A DNA stretch of 64,000 bases from Neoluteolibacter marinus (GCF_014904755.1 NZ_JACZFQ010000006.1:62001-126000); one strand, 5' to 3'; counted from the first letter of the stretch, positions 51,034 through 60,840 are shown. Numbers and translations are program-made. Notes: generated by a model not told the origin, from the letters alone.

Positions 51034-52117
51034 CCGCGATGAGCAGGTTCGACTGGTAGTCGCGGACCTGGTAGCCCGACCCGAACGGCAATGCCGGGCC
51101 GCCGCCGATGGTGTCGTAGGCGGCGCGCAGGTCGGCTTGGGTGAACTTCGTGAACAGCTCGATCGGGCGGTCGTAGTCGCCGAACAGCCGGACGTTCCAC
51201 TTACTGGCGTCGTAGTAGCGGTAGGGGATGCCCGAGTCGTCCTGGACCACGGCGTGGCAGTTTCCGAGCACCCAGTCGCGGATTCCGGAGAACGACGAGT
51301 CGTGCATCAGGTAGGAAGCCGCCTTGAAATAGGCGACCCCGCCGCCGAAAGAGCCGACCCAATTGCGGAACGATCCGCTGAATCCGCCGTTCGAAAGGTC
51401 ACCCGAGACATAGATCGCGCGCTTGGAACCGGAGCCCGGCAGCTTGAAGCGGATGTCGACCCCGGAGCGTCCGCCGGCGCTGATCGACTGGACGCTGTTC
51501 ACCGTGGCGCCCATCAGTCCGAGCTGGGCCAGCAGCACCGGGGTGACGCCGGGCATCACGCCGCCGGAGAGGTTCGACCTCATTTTTTCGGTGATGAAGT
51601 AGCCGTGCTTCACCTCGCTCTCCATCACGTCGTCCAGGCGGCGCAGTGAGGAATAGACGGCGCCGGGGTCGGCCTGCTCCAGGGCCGGCACGCTGCCGGT
51701 CGGCTCGAGCCCGAACAGGACGTAGGTCGAGGTGTTGGGGAACAAGGACGCCGCGTGCAGCAGATCCGGCCCGCCGAAGGGATAGAGCAGGACCCGCGGG
51801 TTGCCGGTGAGCGGACGGATGTTGGCGTCGGACCAGTCGCGCTGGCGGGCGGTCCGCTTGGCGGCGAAGACCCGCCAGTTGAGCCCCATCTGGCCGGCGT
51901 ATCCCTGGTAGTTGCCGCTTTGCTGCATTTGTGACAAGGCGGCGCCGTGGCGCACCGGCTGGCCCGCCAGGAACAGCGCGATGTCATCGGGCGCCGCGTT
52001 GCCGGAGACGACCTTGAAATCGGCGGGCCCGGGTCCGAGCGTTTGGGTGGTCCCGGCCGGGGGCTTCGATGGACCACAGGCGGCGAGCAGGAGCGAGCAG
52101 AGGAGCAATCGTTTCAT
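51023..52117 (-). CDS. Lipoprotein of unknown function coupled to APC permease
   Basis: A 364-residue protein with signal MKRLLLCSLLLAAC (lipobox LLAAC). The body includes DFKVVSGNAAPDDIALFLAGQPV, a TSTYVLFGLEPTG strand and a C-terminal GYQVRDYQSNLLIAVRR. No known family is apparent. Its start overlaps the stop of the upstream permease gene by four bases (TGATG-type), so the two are made together. A partner in uptake or sensing of the permease substrate is a reasonable guess. Confidence 0.6.
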   Translation of the reverse strand: MKRLLLCSLLLAACGPSKPPAGTTQTLGPGPADFKVVSGNAAPDDIALFLAGQPVRHGAALSQMQQSGNYQGYAGQMGLNWRVFAAKRTARQRDWSDANIRPLTGNPRVLLYPFGGPDLLHAASLFPNTSTYVLFGLEPTGSVPALEQADPGAVYSSLRRLDDVMESEVKHGYFITEKMRSNLSGGVMPGVTPVLLAQLGLMGATVNSVQSISAGGRSGVDIRFKLPGSGSKRAIYVSGDLSNGGFSGSFRNWVGSFGGGVAYFKAASYLMHDSSFSGIRDWVLGNCHAVVQDDSGIPYRYYDASKWNVRLFGDYDRPIELFTKFTQADLRAAYDTIGGGPALPFGSGYQVRDYQSNLLIAVRR

Positions 52118-53388
52118 CGTGAGAAGCGTTGGAGCGGGAACCACAGGCCGGCACAGACGGCGGCGGTCAGCAGACCGATGGTCGCCGGGCCCCAGCCGTG
52201 CATGAACATGCGCACGATCACAAATCCAGTGACCGCGACGAAAAGCAAGGCGGGAAGATAGGTGATCCGCGGAATCCGTCCGCCGCGGCCGATCTTGAAC
52301 AGCCCCGCGACGGTGAGGAAGGTGCACAGGGTCAGGCCGGTCTGGGTGTAGGTCATCAGCGAATCGATCTTGCTCGAACCCACCAGCACCAGGGCGAGGA
52401 TCGCCTGGAACGCCAGGGCTTTGAGCGGCACCTCCCCCGGCGAGTAAAAGAACCGCAGTGCCGGGAGGTCGCGGGCCATCGCCCCGAGCACCCGCGGCCC
52501 GGCCCACAGCAGGGCGCTGACCGACGCGAACAGGCCGGTCGCGAACAAGCCGGAGATCACCTGGCCGGCCTGGTCCCCGAACATGGCCTGCGCCGCGACA
52601 TGCCCGACCTCTTCCTTGCCCTTCAGCGCCTCGACCGGGGCCGCCTTGAGGAAGGCCATGTTGAGGCCCACGTAGAGCGCCGTCACCAGCAGGGTTCCGC
52701 CGACCAGGGCCCGCTTCACCGTGCGCTCCGGCCGGTTCCATTCCTCCAGCCCGTAAACCGCGGCATTCCACCCGCTGTAGGCATAGAAGACATAGAACGC
52801 CGCGCCGGCGAACATCGGGCTCAGCACCTGGGGCAGGTCCTCCGCGGCGTCGAAGCTCCAGCGGATGTCCCCTTTGCCGGGTATCACACAGGTCGCGACC
52901 AGAAAGACGGTGATCAGCAGCAACTTCAGCGTCGTCGCCACGACCTGAACCCGGCCGCTGGTACTGGCGCTCAAGCCGTGCGCCGCGGCGCCGATCACGA
53001 TCACCACCGCCGCGGCGGCCGTGGCGTCGATCCATGGCAGCGCCTTGTTGAGGTAAGCGCCCATCGCCAGCGCGGTGATCGCGGTGGGTGCGGCGAAGCC
53101 GGCGATCGCCGACAGCAGGCCCGCCATGAAACCGAGCGAGGGATGATAGATGGCGCCGAGGAAATGATACTCCCCGCCGGACTTCGGCAAGTGACGGGCG
53201 AGCTCGGCATAGCACAGCGCCCCGCACAGCGCGACCAGCCCGCCGAGCAGCCAGAGGAAAAGGATCGGCGGCGCGGAGTGGAAATCCAGCAGCTGGTAGC
53301 CGAGCGAAACGAAGACGCCGGTGCCGATCATGTTCGCCACCACCAGCGCGGAGGCCGCGGGAATCCCGGCTCGATTGCTTTTCGACAC
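52114..53388 (-). CDS. APC-superfamily amino-acid permease
   Basis: A 424-residue inner-membrane transporter with 12 hydrophobic segments. The first helix ASALVVANMIGTGVFVSLG holds the APC hallmark GxG(I/V)F, and helix 6 has the FYAYSGWNA element. The substrate may be a neutral or aromatic amino acid; it is not determinable here. The GTG at 53388 (SKSNRAGIPA) is used, as an upstream TTG would add twelve poorly conserved residues. The downstream lipoprotein gene overlaps by four bases. Confidence 0.8.
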   Translation of the reverse strand: MSKSNRAGIPAASALVVANMIGTGVFVSLGYQLLDFHSAPPILFLWLLGGLVALCGALCYAELARHLPKSGGEYHFLGAIYHPSLGFMAGLLSAIAGFAAPTAITALAMGAYLNKALPWIDATAAAAVVIVIGAAAHGLSASTSGRVQVVATTLKLLLITVFLVATCVIPGKGDIRWSFDAAEDLPQVLSPMFAGAAFYVFYAYSGWNAAVYGLEEWNRPERTVKRALVGGTLLVTALYVGLNMAFLKAAPVEALKGKEEVGHVAAQAMFGDQAGQVISGLFATGLFASVSALLWAGPRVLGAMARDLPALRFFYSPGEVPLKALAFQAILALVLVGSSKIDSLMTYTQTGLTLCTFLTVAGLFKIGRGGRIPRITYLPALLFVAVTGFVIVRMFMHGWGPATIGLLTAAVCAGLWFPLQRFSR

Positions 53389-53464
53389 CTCTAACGTGTT
53401 CGCGCATCGTCCTGCCTCTGGCAATCCGCAAACGGTGACGGCCGATTTTCATGTCGCGGGAAAA

Positions 53465-53478
53465 TGTTCGCATGAACA
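53465..53478. promoter_or_regulatory. LexA box (TGTTC-N4-GAACA)
   Basis: TGTTC GCAT GAACA at 53465-53478 is a perfect match to the 14-bp LexA palindrome published for Verrucomicrobia; the flanks extend the arms to AAATGTTC and GAACATTT (53462-53481). It lies 36 bp upstream of the radical-SAM ATG and 76 bp from the divergent permease start. No other copy was noticed in this window. It would repress the radical-SAM gene until DNA damage. Confidence 0.7.
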
Positions 53479-53514
53479 TTTGATTCCGGGTTCCGGATCC
53501 CCGAGGGTCCCGGC

Positions 53515-54564
53515 ATGAAGCCGTCCCGGGGCCGCGGCGCGGAGGCCAATCCCGCCAATCGTTTCGAATCCCTGCACGTCGAGACCGACGACGACGCGTG
53601 GATCGACGATGACCCGCGTCCGCTTCGCACGAGCTTCCTGCGCGACGACTCCCGCTCGGTCCTCAGCCGCAACGCCGCGGAGGACCTGTCCTTCGACTTT
53701 GGCGTGAATCCCTACCGCGGCTGCGAACACGGCTGCTCCTACTGCTACGCCCGGCCCTACCACGAGTTCCTCGGCTTTTCGGCCGGACTCGACTTTGAAT
53801 CGAAGATCGTGGTGAAGCACGACGCGCCGGAGTTGCTCGAAAAGGAACTGGGCCGCCGCAGCCTCAGCCCGGGGAAGATCGCCATGAGCGGGGTGACCGA
53901 TTGCTACCAACCGGTCGAGCGGCAGCTCGAAATCACCCGCCGTTGCCTCGAGGTCATGGCCCGCTTCCGGCAACCGGTGTCGGTGATCACGAAGAACGCG
54001 CTGGTCGCGCGCGACATCGATCACCTCGCCGAACTGGCGCGGTACCGGGCGGTCTGCGTCTATCTTTCGATCACCACCCTCGACCCGAAGCTGGCGCGGA
54101 TCCTCGAGCCGCGGGCCTCGTCACCGCGGGCGCGCCTGCAGGCGATGCGGGCGCTGGTGGATGCCGGGGTGCCGGTCGGCCCGAGCGCGGCGCCGTTGAT
54201 CCCGGCGCTGAACGACCACGAGCTGCCGGAGATCCTGGCCGCGGCGAAGGAGGCGGGTGCCAGCTTCGCGGCCTACTCGATGGTCCGCCTGCCCGGCGCG
54301 GTGGCGGGGATTTTCGAAACCTGGCTCGACCGCCACTTCCCGGACCGGAAGGAGAAGGTGCTCGGCCGCATCCGGGCGAGCCGCGGTGGCAAGTTGAACA
54401 CCAGCACCCCCGGCACGCGGATGCGCGGCACCGGTGAGGCGGCGGCCGCGACGCGGGCCCTTTTCCACGCCACCTGCCGCCGGCTCGGGCTGGCGACGCG
54501 GCCGCCCGAACTGAATGGCGACGCTTTCCGCCGGGTAATGCCGGGGCAGGGCGAGTTGTTTTGA
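53515..54564 (+). CDS. PA0069-family radical-SAM protein, SplB-like
   Basis: A 349-residue protein. The radical-SAM cluster is CEHGCSYCYA (C70, C74, C77), and the surrounding NPYRGCEHGCSYCYARPYHEFLG is the PA0069 family signature. SAM-binding strands (AMSGVTDCYQPVE, then VSVITKNAL and YLSITTLDPKLARILEPRA) follow. The family is related to spore photoproduct lyase, the radical-SAM enzyme that repairs thymine dimers, but activity is not proven. The LexA box upstream supports a DNA-repair role. A hairpin follows the stop. Confidence 0.85.
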   Translation: MKPSRGRGAEANPANRFESLHVETDDDAWIDDDPRPLRTSFLRDDSRSVLSRNAAEDLSFDFGVNPYRGCEHGCSYCYARPYHEFLGFSAGLDFESKIVVKHDAPELLEKELGRRSLSPGKIAMSGVTDCYQPVERQLEITRRCLEVMARFRQPVSVITKNALVARDIDHLAELARYRAVCVYLSITTLDPKLARILEPRASSPRARLQAMRALVDAGVPVGPSAAPLIPALNDHELPEILAAAKEAGASFAAYSMVRLPGAVAGIFETWLDRHFPDRKEKVLGRIRASRGGKLNTSTPGTRMRGTGEAAAATRALFHATCRRLGLATRPPELNGDAFRRVMPGQGELF

Positions 54565-54568
54565 GCGT

Positions 54569-54585
54569 GACGGAGATTCTCCGTC
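54569..54585 (+). terminator. Hairpin after radical-SAM gene
   Basis: GACGGAG-ATT-CTCCGTC is a perfect 7-bp stem with a three-base loop, starting four bases after the stop codon. It is not followed by a T-run, so it may act as a terminator or mRNA 3' stabiliser. Confidence 0.45.
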
Positions 54586-54627
54586 CACCGCACGCAGGGT
54601 TGTGTTAGGTTGGACAAAACCCGACCC

Positions 54628-56070
54628 ATGCCCGCGCTTCACGATTCGCTGCGCTCGCTGCTTCCGCCGGACCGCGTGTTCACGGACCCGGCGCGGATGG
54701 CGGTCTATGAATCGGACGGCTTGACCGCGATGAAGGCGCTGCCGGGCGCGGTGCTGGTGCCCGAGACGGCCGGGGAGGTGATCGCGATCGTCCGCTGGTG
54801 CGTGGAGCACGCAGTGCCGTTCGTGGCGCGCGGCAGCGGCACCTCGCTTTCCGGCGGGTCGCTGCCGGTGGCGGACGGGATCGTGATCGCGCTCAACCGC
54901 CTCAATCGCATCCTCGAGGTCGATCCGGTCGATCGCGTCGCGGTGGTCGAACCGGGCGTCATCAACCTCGACGTCAGCCGGGCCGCGGATCGCCACGGCT
55001 TGCACTACGCGCCGGATCCCTCGAGCCAGACGATCTGCACCATCGGCGGCAACATCGCCTTCAACTCCGGCGGCGCGCATTGCCTGAAATACGGCATGAC
55101 CGCAAACCACGTGCTCGGCGTGAAAGCCGTGCTTGCGACCGGCGAAGTGGTGGAGTTCGGCGGCCGCAGCCGCGAGCAGGTCGGTGCGGATTTCACCGGC
55201 TTGTTCTGCGGCTCGGAAGGGCTGTTCGGCATCGCGCTCGAGATCACGCTGCGGCTGCTGCCGAAGGCCGAGATCTTCCACACCGTGCTGGCCGGTTACC
55301 ATTCGCTCGAAGCTGCCGGGAATGCGGTCTCGGCGGTGATCGAGTCCGGCCTGCTTCCCGGAGCCCTCGAAATGATGGACGCGCTGGCGATCGAAGCGGC
55401 CGAAGCCGCCGTGGCTTGCGGCTACCCGGAAGGGGCGGAGGCGGTGCTGATCATCGAGCTCGAAGGCCCCGTCGAGAAGGTGGCGGCGGAGCGCGAGCAA
55501 CTGGCCGCCATCCTCGCGGAAACGAATGCTTTCGAAACGCGCGTCGCCGCCAACGCGGCCGAGCGGATGACCATCTGGAAAGGGCGCAAGTGCGCGTTTT
55601 CGGCGGTCGGCCGGCTGAGTCCGGACTTCATCGTCCAGGACGGCGTGGTCCCGCGGGCCCGGCTGGGCGAGGCGCTGCGGCGGATCGGCGAGATGTCGGT
55701 GGAGACCTGTTACCGGGTGGCGAATGTTTTCCACGCCGGCGACGGCAATCTGCATCCGCTGATTCTCTATGACGGCCGCGTTCCGGGGGGCTTGGAGGGT
55801 GCCGAGGCGCTTGCGGGACGGATCCTGGAAATGTGCGTGGCGATGGGCGGCTCGATCACCGGCGAGCACGGCGTGGGGATGGAAAAACGGGATTATCTGC
55901 CGGCGATGTTTTCCGCAGCGGACATCGCGGTGATGAAGCGGCTGCGGCACGCCTTCGATCCGGGCGAACTGGCGAACCCCGGCAAGATGTTCCCCGGGGC
56001 CGAGGCGCCGGCACTCACCACCCACGGGCTGCATCCCTTGGAAAAAGCCGGCATCCTTTCCCGCGAATGA
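54628..56070 (+). CDS. glcD: Glycolate oxidase subunit GlcD
   Basis: FAD-binding catalytic subunit that oxidises glycolate (or D-lactate) to glyoxylate. The protein has 480 residues. The PCMH FAD domain has [16 protein letters not shown], then [20 protein letters not shown] and [13 protein letters not shown]; the C-terminal oxidase domain has [14 protein letters not shown] and [11 protein letters not shown], which carry active-site histidines. It is cytoplasmic and membrane associated through GlcE/F. A TAGGTT at 54606-54611 may be a -10 box, without a clear -35. The ATG at 54628 (MPALHD) is used. It heads glcDEF. Confidence 0.92.
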   Translation: MPALHDSLRSLLPPDRVFTDPARMAVYESDGLTAMKALPGAVLVPETAGEVIAIVRWCVEHAVPFVARGSGTSLSGGSLPVADGIVIALNRLNRILEVDPVDRVAVVEPGVINLDVSRAADRHGLHYAPDPSSQTICTIGGNIAFNSGGAHCLKYGMTANHVLGVKAVLATGEVVEFGGRSREQVGADFTGLFCGSEGLFGIALEITLRLLPKAEIFHTVLAGYHSLEAAGNAVSAVIESGLLPGALEMMDALAIEAAEAAVACGYPEGAEAVLIIELEGPVEKVAAEREQLAAILAETNAFETRVAANAAERMTIWKGRKCAFSAVGRLSPDFIVQDGVVPRARLGEALRRIGEMSVETCYRVANVFHAGDGNLHPLILYDGRVPGGLEGAEALAGRILEMCVAMGGSITGEHGVGMEKRDYLPAMFSAADIAVMKRLRHAFDPGELANPGKMFPGAEAPALTTHGLHPLEKAGILSRE

Positions 56071-57128
56071 TGGCACCGGACCAGGCGGCGGAAGTGGCGG
56101 ATGCGGTGCGGGCATATCCGCGGGTCGCGGCGGTCGGCGGGGGCAGCAAGCGGCGGCTCGTCGGTGCGGGCGAGGAAATCTCCCTGCGGGGGCTCACCGG
56201 GATCCTCGAATACCACGCCTCCGAGTTCACCTTCACCGCCCGGGCGGGGACGCCGGTCGCCGAGGTCGCCGCGGCCTTGGCGGAAGAGGGCCAGTATTTG
56301 CCCTTCGACCCGCTGTTCGTTGCCGCCGGAGCGACCCTCGGTGGCACTGTGGCGGCGGGCATCTCGGGACCCGGCCGCTTCCGCTTCGGCGGGCTGCGGG
56401 ATTTCCTGATCGGCGTGCAGTTTGTCGACGGCCGCGGCGAGTTGATCCGCGGTGGCGGCAAGGTGGTGAAGAACGCCGCGGGCTTCGACCTGCCGAAATT
56501 CCTGGTCGGCAGCATGGGCCGCTTCGGGATTGTCACCGAAGTTTGCTTCAAGGTCTTTCCCGCTCCCGTCGCATCGCTGACGTTGAAGGTTGCCTGCGCG
56601 GATGCCGGGGTTGCGGTCGAACGAATGGTGACGGTCGGTTCGTCGCGCTGGGAAGCGGACGCGATGGAATACCTGCCGCAGGACTCCGCGGTCTGGCTGA
56701 GGCTCGGCGGACCCGAGGTGGCCTTGGAAAAGATGGCGCGGGAGATCGCCGCCTGCTGGCCGGGGGAGGTGGAGATCGTCGCCGCCGGCGAGGCGGATCG
56801 GTTTTGGGCCGATGCTCGCGAAGTCATTTGGGCGGACGGCGCCCCGCTGGTGAAGGTGCCCCTGACCCTTTCGCGGATCGCTGATCTCGAGGCGCGGCTC
56901 CGCGAGCTCGGGCCGATGCCCCGCCGCTACTCGGCCGGTGCGGCGGGATGGTTCGCCTGTCCGGACGAGACCGCCTTGGATGCCATGCTCGCAGCGCAGG
57001 GCTCGCGGGGCCTTGCCATTCGTGGCGGCGGGGGATCGTCGCCTTGGCTGGGTTCGTGCCCTTCGCCGGAGGTCGCGCGGGCCGTGAAGTCGGCGCTCGA
57101 TCCCGACGGACGCTTTCCTTCACCCTGA
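56067..57128 (+). CDS. glcE: Glycolate oxidase subunit GlcE
   Basis: Second FAD-binding subunit; 353 residues. An FAD domain begins near AVGGGSKR with [15 protein letters not shown], then [37 protein letters not shown] (in parts) and the [16 protein letters not shown] signature typical of GlcE. It lacks the C-terminal oxidase part of GlcD, as expected. ATG at 56067 overlaps the glcD stop by four bases, so the genes are translationally coupled. The downstream gap to glcF is six bases. Confidence 0.9.
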   Translation: MMAPDQAAEVADAVRAYPRVAAVGGGSKRRLVGAGEEISLRGLTGILEYHASEFTFTARAGTPVAEVAAALAEEGQYLPFDPLFVAAGATLGGTVAAGISGPGRFRFGGLRDFLIGVQFVDGRGELIRGGGKVVKNAAGFDLPKFLVGSMGRFGIVTEVCFKVFPAPVASLTLKVACADAGVAVERMVTVGSSRWEADAMEYLPQDSAVWLRLGGPEVALEKMAREIAACWPGEVEIVAAGEADRFWADAREVIWADGAPLVKVPLTLSRIADLEARLRELGPMPRRYSAGAAGWFACPDETALDAMLAAQGSRGLAIRGGGGSSPWLGSCPSPEVARAVKSALDPDGRFPSP

Positions 57129-57134
57129 CCTGTC

Positions 57135-58397
57135 ATGCTGCACGACATCGATCCCGCAAAAGCCGCTCCCTTCGGCGAGCCGATCGCGGAAGCGGTGCGC
57201 AGTTGCGTGCACTGCGGGTTCTGCCTCGCCGCCTGCCCGACCTACGCCGAGCTCGGCCGCGAACCGGACAGCCCGCGCGGGCGCATCGTGCTGATGAAGG
57301 ACGTGCTCGAGGGATCGCTCGAACCCGAACAGGCCGCGCCGCACCTCGACGCCTGTCTCGGCTGCCTCGCCTGCGAGCCGGCGTGCCCTTCGGGTGTTCG
57401 CTACCGCGACTTGATCAGCCCCTTCCGCGCGCTGATGGACGGGCGGCGGAAACGCTCCACCGGCGAGAAGCTGCGCCGCTGGATGATGTCGGAAACCTTG
57501 CCGATCCCGTGGCGCTTCCGGGCGGCGGCGACGATGGCCCGGGCGGCTCTTCCTTTCGCACGCTTGCTGCCGGGCCCGCTACGGCCGATGCTCGAACTTT
57601 TGCCTCGCTCGCTTCCCCCGCGCGAGCCGCTGGAGTCATGCTACCCTGCCATCGGCAAGCGCCGTGCGCGGGTCGCCCTGCTCGCCGGCTGCGCCCAGCA
57701 GGTGCTGGATCCCGACATCAATCTCGCGACCATCGAGGTGCTCACCCGCAACGGCGTCGAGGTGCTGGTGCCGGACGGCCAGTCGTGCTGTGGCGCGCTC
57801 GCCTGGCATGTCGGCGACCGCGGGTCGGCGATGGATTTCGCGACGCGGAATCTTGCGGCCTTTCCCGACGACGTGGATGCCATCATCACCAATGCCGCCG
57901 GTTGCGGGTCGGGCCTGCACGAGTATCCGCTGATCCTGAAGGGCAGCGCGGAGGAAGACCGGGCGTCCGGCTTCGCGGCGAAAGTCGTCGACGTCAGCGT
58001 CTTCCTCGACCGGCTTGGCGACCTCGCCGCGTTGCCGGAGCCGCAGGAGGAAATGGTGGTCGCCTATCAGGACGCCTGCCATCTCGCCAACGGTCAGGGC
58101 GTCCGCGCGGAGCCGCGGCGATTGCTGGCGCGGGTTCCGGGGCTGCGCTTGGTCGAGCTGCGCGACACCCACCTGTGCTGCGGCTCGGCCGGGACCTACA
58201 ACCTCGACCAACCGACGGTCGCCGCCTCGCTGGGGGCAAAGAAGGCCAAGGCGGTCATCGAAAGCGGCGCCTCCGTGGTGGCCAGCGGCAACATCGGCTG
58301 CCTGACCCAGCTCGCGATGCATCTCGGGCGCGCCGGCTCCGGCGTCAAGGTCCGCCACACCGTGCAGGTGCTGCGCGATGCGTGGCGTGCCGGTTGA
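57135..58397 (+). CDS. glcF: Glycolate oxidase iron-sulfur subunit GlcF
   Basis: A 420-residue electron-transfer subunit. Two 4Fe-4S motifs appear near the N-terminus: CVHCGFCLAACP and CLGCLACEPACP. Two CCG domains follow (SCCGALAWHVGD and LCCGSAGTYN with the preceding QDACHLANGQ), typical of this heterodisulfide-reductase-like family. Electrons would pass from the flavin subunits to the quinone pool. The gene closes the operon glcDEF and is convergent with cutC (1-base gap). Confidence 0.92.
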   Translation: MLHDIDPAKAAPFGEPIAEAVRSCVHCGFCLAACPTYAELGREPDSPRGRIVLMKDVLEGSLEPEQAAPHLDACLGCLACEPACPSGVRYRDLISPFRALMDGRRKRSTGEKLRRWMMSETLPIPWRFRAAATMARAALPFARLLPGPLRPMLELLPRSLPPREPLESCYPAIGKRRARVALLAGCAQQVLDPDINLATIEVLTRNGVEVLVPDGQSCCGALAWHVGDRGSAMDFATRNLAAFPDDVDAIITNAAGCGSGLHEYPLILKGSAEEDRASGFAAKVVDVSVFLDRLGDLAALPEPQEEMVVAYQDACHLANGQGVRAEPRRLLARVPGLRLVELRDTHLCCGSAGTYNLDQPTVAASLGAKKAKAVIESGASVVASGNIGCLTQLAMHLGRAGSGVKVRHTVQVLRDAWRAG

Positions 58398-58398
58398 T

Positions 58399-59133
58399 TC
58401 AGGACATCCCTGAACGGGCCTCGGCGATCCGCACGGGGTCGGCGATGTGGCGCTCGTATTCACCGGGAACCTTGGCTCCGCCCATCGGGATCTCCGGTCG
58501 GCGGAACGTCATCGGGCTCTCCTGCAAACTGCGTGCCGAAAGATGAATCTGGCCGACGCCGGTGCGGCGGAGGATTTCCCCGACCTGGTCCGGCTTGATC
58601 CCGCCGCCGGGGAGGATGTCGATCCGGGCGTCCGCCAGTTTCACCAGGGCGGCGATGGCATCGAGTCCCTCGGGCACCGTCGGCGCGCCGCCGCTGGTGA
58701 GGATCCGCTCGAAGCCGAAGCCGGCGATGATTTCCAGCGCCTCGTCCATCTCCTTGCAGACATCAAAGGCCCGGTGGAACACGGCCGGCAGGCCGTTGCA
58801 GGTGTCGAGCAAGGTTTCAACCGTGGCGACGTCGATGCTGCCGTCCGGCGTCAGGCAGCCGAAGACCACGGCGTCGGTGCCGAGGTCGCGGGCGAGTTCG
58901 ATGTCGGCGCACATCGCCGCGACCTCTTCCGGCCGGTAGACGAAGTCGCCGCCGCGGGGGCGGATCATGAAGGCGATCTCGCCGCGGAAAATCGCGCGCG
59001 CCTGCGCCAGCATCCCGGCGCTCGGCGTCAAGCCGCCTTCGGTGAGCGAGGCGCAAAGCTCGATGCGATCCGCGCCGGCTTCGGCACAGGCGATGACGGA
59101 GTCCAGGGAGTCGACGCAGATTTCAAGGATCAT
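58399..59133 (-). CDS. cutC: CutC copper-homeostasis family protein
   Basis: A 244-residue TIM-barrel protein. LEICVDSLDSVIACAEAGADRIELCA(S)LTEGGLTPS, then IRPRGGDFVY and FHRAFD(V) with LTSGGAP and GGGI(K)P are the family marks. The older link to copper resistance in E. coli is weak, so the biochemical role is open. The ATG at 59133 (MILEICVDS) is preferred. It lies 57 bases after the HEAT-like gene on the same strand. Confidence 0.88.
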   Translation of the reverse strand: MILEICVDSLDSVIACAEAGADRIELCASLTEGGLTPSAGMLAQARAIFRGEIAFMIRPRGGDFVYRPEEVAAMCADIELARDLGTDAVVFGCLTPDGSIDVATVETLLDTCNGLPAVFHRAFDVCKEMDEALEIIAGFGFERILTSGGAPTVPEGLDAIAALVKLADARIDILPGGGIKPDQVGEILRRTGVGQIHLSARSLQESPMTFRRPEIPMGGAKVPGEYERHIADPVRIAEARSGMS

Positions 59134-59190
59134 GCGCAGACCCTTGGAGGGAAGCGGCACGCTTGGAAAGGCAAATGACCGGCGGGGCGG

Positions 59191-60273
59191 TCACTTGCGG
59201 AGGATCGCTTCCAGCGAGGCGCGGCGGGCTTCGGACAAGTTCGGTTTGGCGGCGAATTCTTCCAGCGCCTCGCGCTGCGCGGGGCCGGCGTAGCGGTTCA
59301 GCAATGCCCAAGCCTGTTGTTGGAGGTAGCCGGACGAGCGGGTGGTGACGATTTTCAACGCGGCGTCGGCCACGATCGGCGTGAGCTCATCCGGCACGCC
59401 CTGCAGGAGCCCCCAGGCAGCGCGGCCGCCGTTGTTGTGGCTGTCGCGGTCGGCCAGCACTTCGATCAGTCGCTCCACGGTGGCGGCTCTCTTGTTCTGC
59501 TGGGTGCTGAGGGAGAAATACACCGCATCATGCAAGAGTCCGGGCTCGCGGCTCATGGCAATGATTTCCGCTTCCAGTCCGGAAGAGAGCCGGGCACCCC
59601 AGAGGCCCGGGAGCAGGGCTTTTACATCTTTCTCCCCGGCTCCGGCGAGAAGATCGAGGATGACATCGCCGGACTCGCCGGTGAAGTCCCCCTTTCCAAA
59701 GCGGAAGAGCAGGATCGACGCGGCGTCGCCCACGCCGCCGTCCCGCGCGACCTCGCGGAGCTGCTCAATGTCACCCGGTTGCGCGCCGGTCTGGAAAAGT
59801 GCCCACCAAGCCGCCCTGCAAACCTCCGGATCTTCCGCCTCCAGATGGGGCGTGATCAGGGGCCGGAACGAGGACCTTTCGAAATCCAGCTCGGCGAGCG
59901 AATTGAAGGCGGACAAGGCGGCTGCCACCCGCGCCGGATCCTTGCTGGCCATGGCGTCGTGGATATTCTCGATCGACTTCTCACGGAGCCGGTCGTCGTC
60001 GAGTTGCATGGCACCCTCGACCAGTTCCTGCATCTCGTCGCGCGTCTCCTGGGCCACGGTGACCGCTTGGCGCGGCTTGGCCGGGCGCGGGGAGCGATCC
60101 GCGGGAGACGGATTGGCAGGCGTGGGGTGCGGCGGCCGGGCGGCGGCCTTGGTGGCGAGTGGCTCGGCTGCGGCCGGCTCTTGCGAAGGGGTGAGCATCC
60201 GGGTGCCGGTCACCCCGGCCGCAAGTCCGGCGGCGAAGCAGGCGATGCCAATGACGAGGCGGCGGTCTTTCAT
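59191..60273 (-). CDS. Membrane-anchored HEAT-like repeat protein
   Basis: A 360-residue protein. An N-terminal hydrophobic helix (LVIGIACFAAGLAAGVTG) is followed by a Pro/Ala-rich linker (about 30-70) and helical repeats resembling HEAT (ASKDPARVAAALSAFNSLAEL; EDPEVCRAAWWALFQTG; NNGGRAAWGLLQGVP; YLQQQAWALLNRY). HEAT arrays bind other proteins. No enzyme motif is present. It begins six bases after the upstream small membrane-protein gene and is probably co-transcribed with it. Confidence 0.65.
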   Translation of the reverse strand: MKDRRLVIGIACFAAGLAAGVTGTRMLTPSQEPAAAEPLATKAAARPPHPTPANPSPADRSPRPAKPRQAVTVAQETRDEMQELVEGAMQLDDDRLREKSIENIHDAMASKDPARVAAALSAFNSLAELDFERSSFRPLITPHLEAEDPEVCRAAWWALFQTGAQPGDIEQLREVARDGGVGDAASILLFRFGKGDFTGESGDVILDLLAGAGEKDVKALLPGLWGARLSSGLEAEIIAMSREPGLLHDAVYFSLSTQQNKRAATVERLIEVLADRDSHNNGGRAAWGLLQGVPDELTPIVADAALKIVTTRSSGYLQQQAWALLNRYAGPAQREALEEFAAKPNLSEARRASLEAILRK

Positions 60274-60279
60274 GGTCAG

Positions 60280-60840
60280 CTAGTCGATCCCACTGTGGTG
60301 GAAATAGACCATGCTCTTGCTCCGGTCGATTCCCAAGACGGCGACCGAATCACTCCAGGAGTCGCTCCAATTCTCGGCAATATAGAAGAATTCGATCCCG
60401 TCCTGTTCCGGGGTCCACCAATCCGGGACATTCGCGCCTGTCCCTGCCTCGGCGAAGTGGCTGCGGTCGGTGGCGCTGAATTTTCCCAGCAGGCTGTCAA
60501 TGGTCGTGCCGGATGCCCGGAAGCGGAGCCAAGCGCCTCCCGAATCGCCGACCACGATCTGGCGGGCATTCAGGTCGGTCACATCGGGGGGAGGATCCGA
60601 GCCGAATTCCGTGCGGTAGGCCGCGGCCAGGTCTCCGGGGCTGTGGAAATCGGCGGGGCCGAACAGCCAGATGCAGAACCCGGTGAAGAGAACCAATGGC
60701 ACCAGACACAAGCCGATCCGGAGCAGGGTTGCTCGGAGCTTGCGCTTGCGCACTCCCCACAAGACCCAGAGACAGGCGACCAGGGTCGCGAAAGCGATGC
60801 CGAGGAAACCGAAGGCGGCCAGTAGCGTGAAGAGGTTCAT
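60280..60840 (-). CDS. Membrane protein of unknown function
   Basis: A 186-residue protein with two membrane helices (LFTLLAAFGFLGIAFATLVACLWVLWG, in parts, and IGLCLVPLVLFTGFCIWLFG) followed by a soluble domain of about 120 residues (FHSPGDLAAAYRTEFG, then WWTPEQDG and MVYFHHSGI). The domain reads like a soluble-ligand or small DUF domain, and I do not recognise it. The ATG at 60840 is the best start. It has its own promoter candidate. Confidence 0.6.
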   Translation of the reverse strand: MNLFTLLAAFGFLGIAFATLVACLWVLWGVRKRKLRATLLRIGLCLVPLVLFTGFCIWLFGPADFHSPGDLAAAYRTEFGSDPPPDVTDLNARQIVVGDSGGAWLRFRASGTTIDSLLGKFSATDRSHFAEAGTGANVPDWWTPEQDGIEFFYIAENWSDSWSDSVAVLGIDRSKSMVYFHHSGID

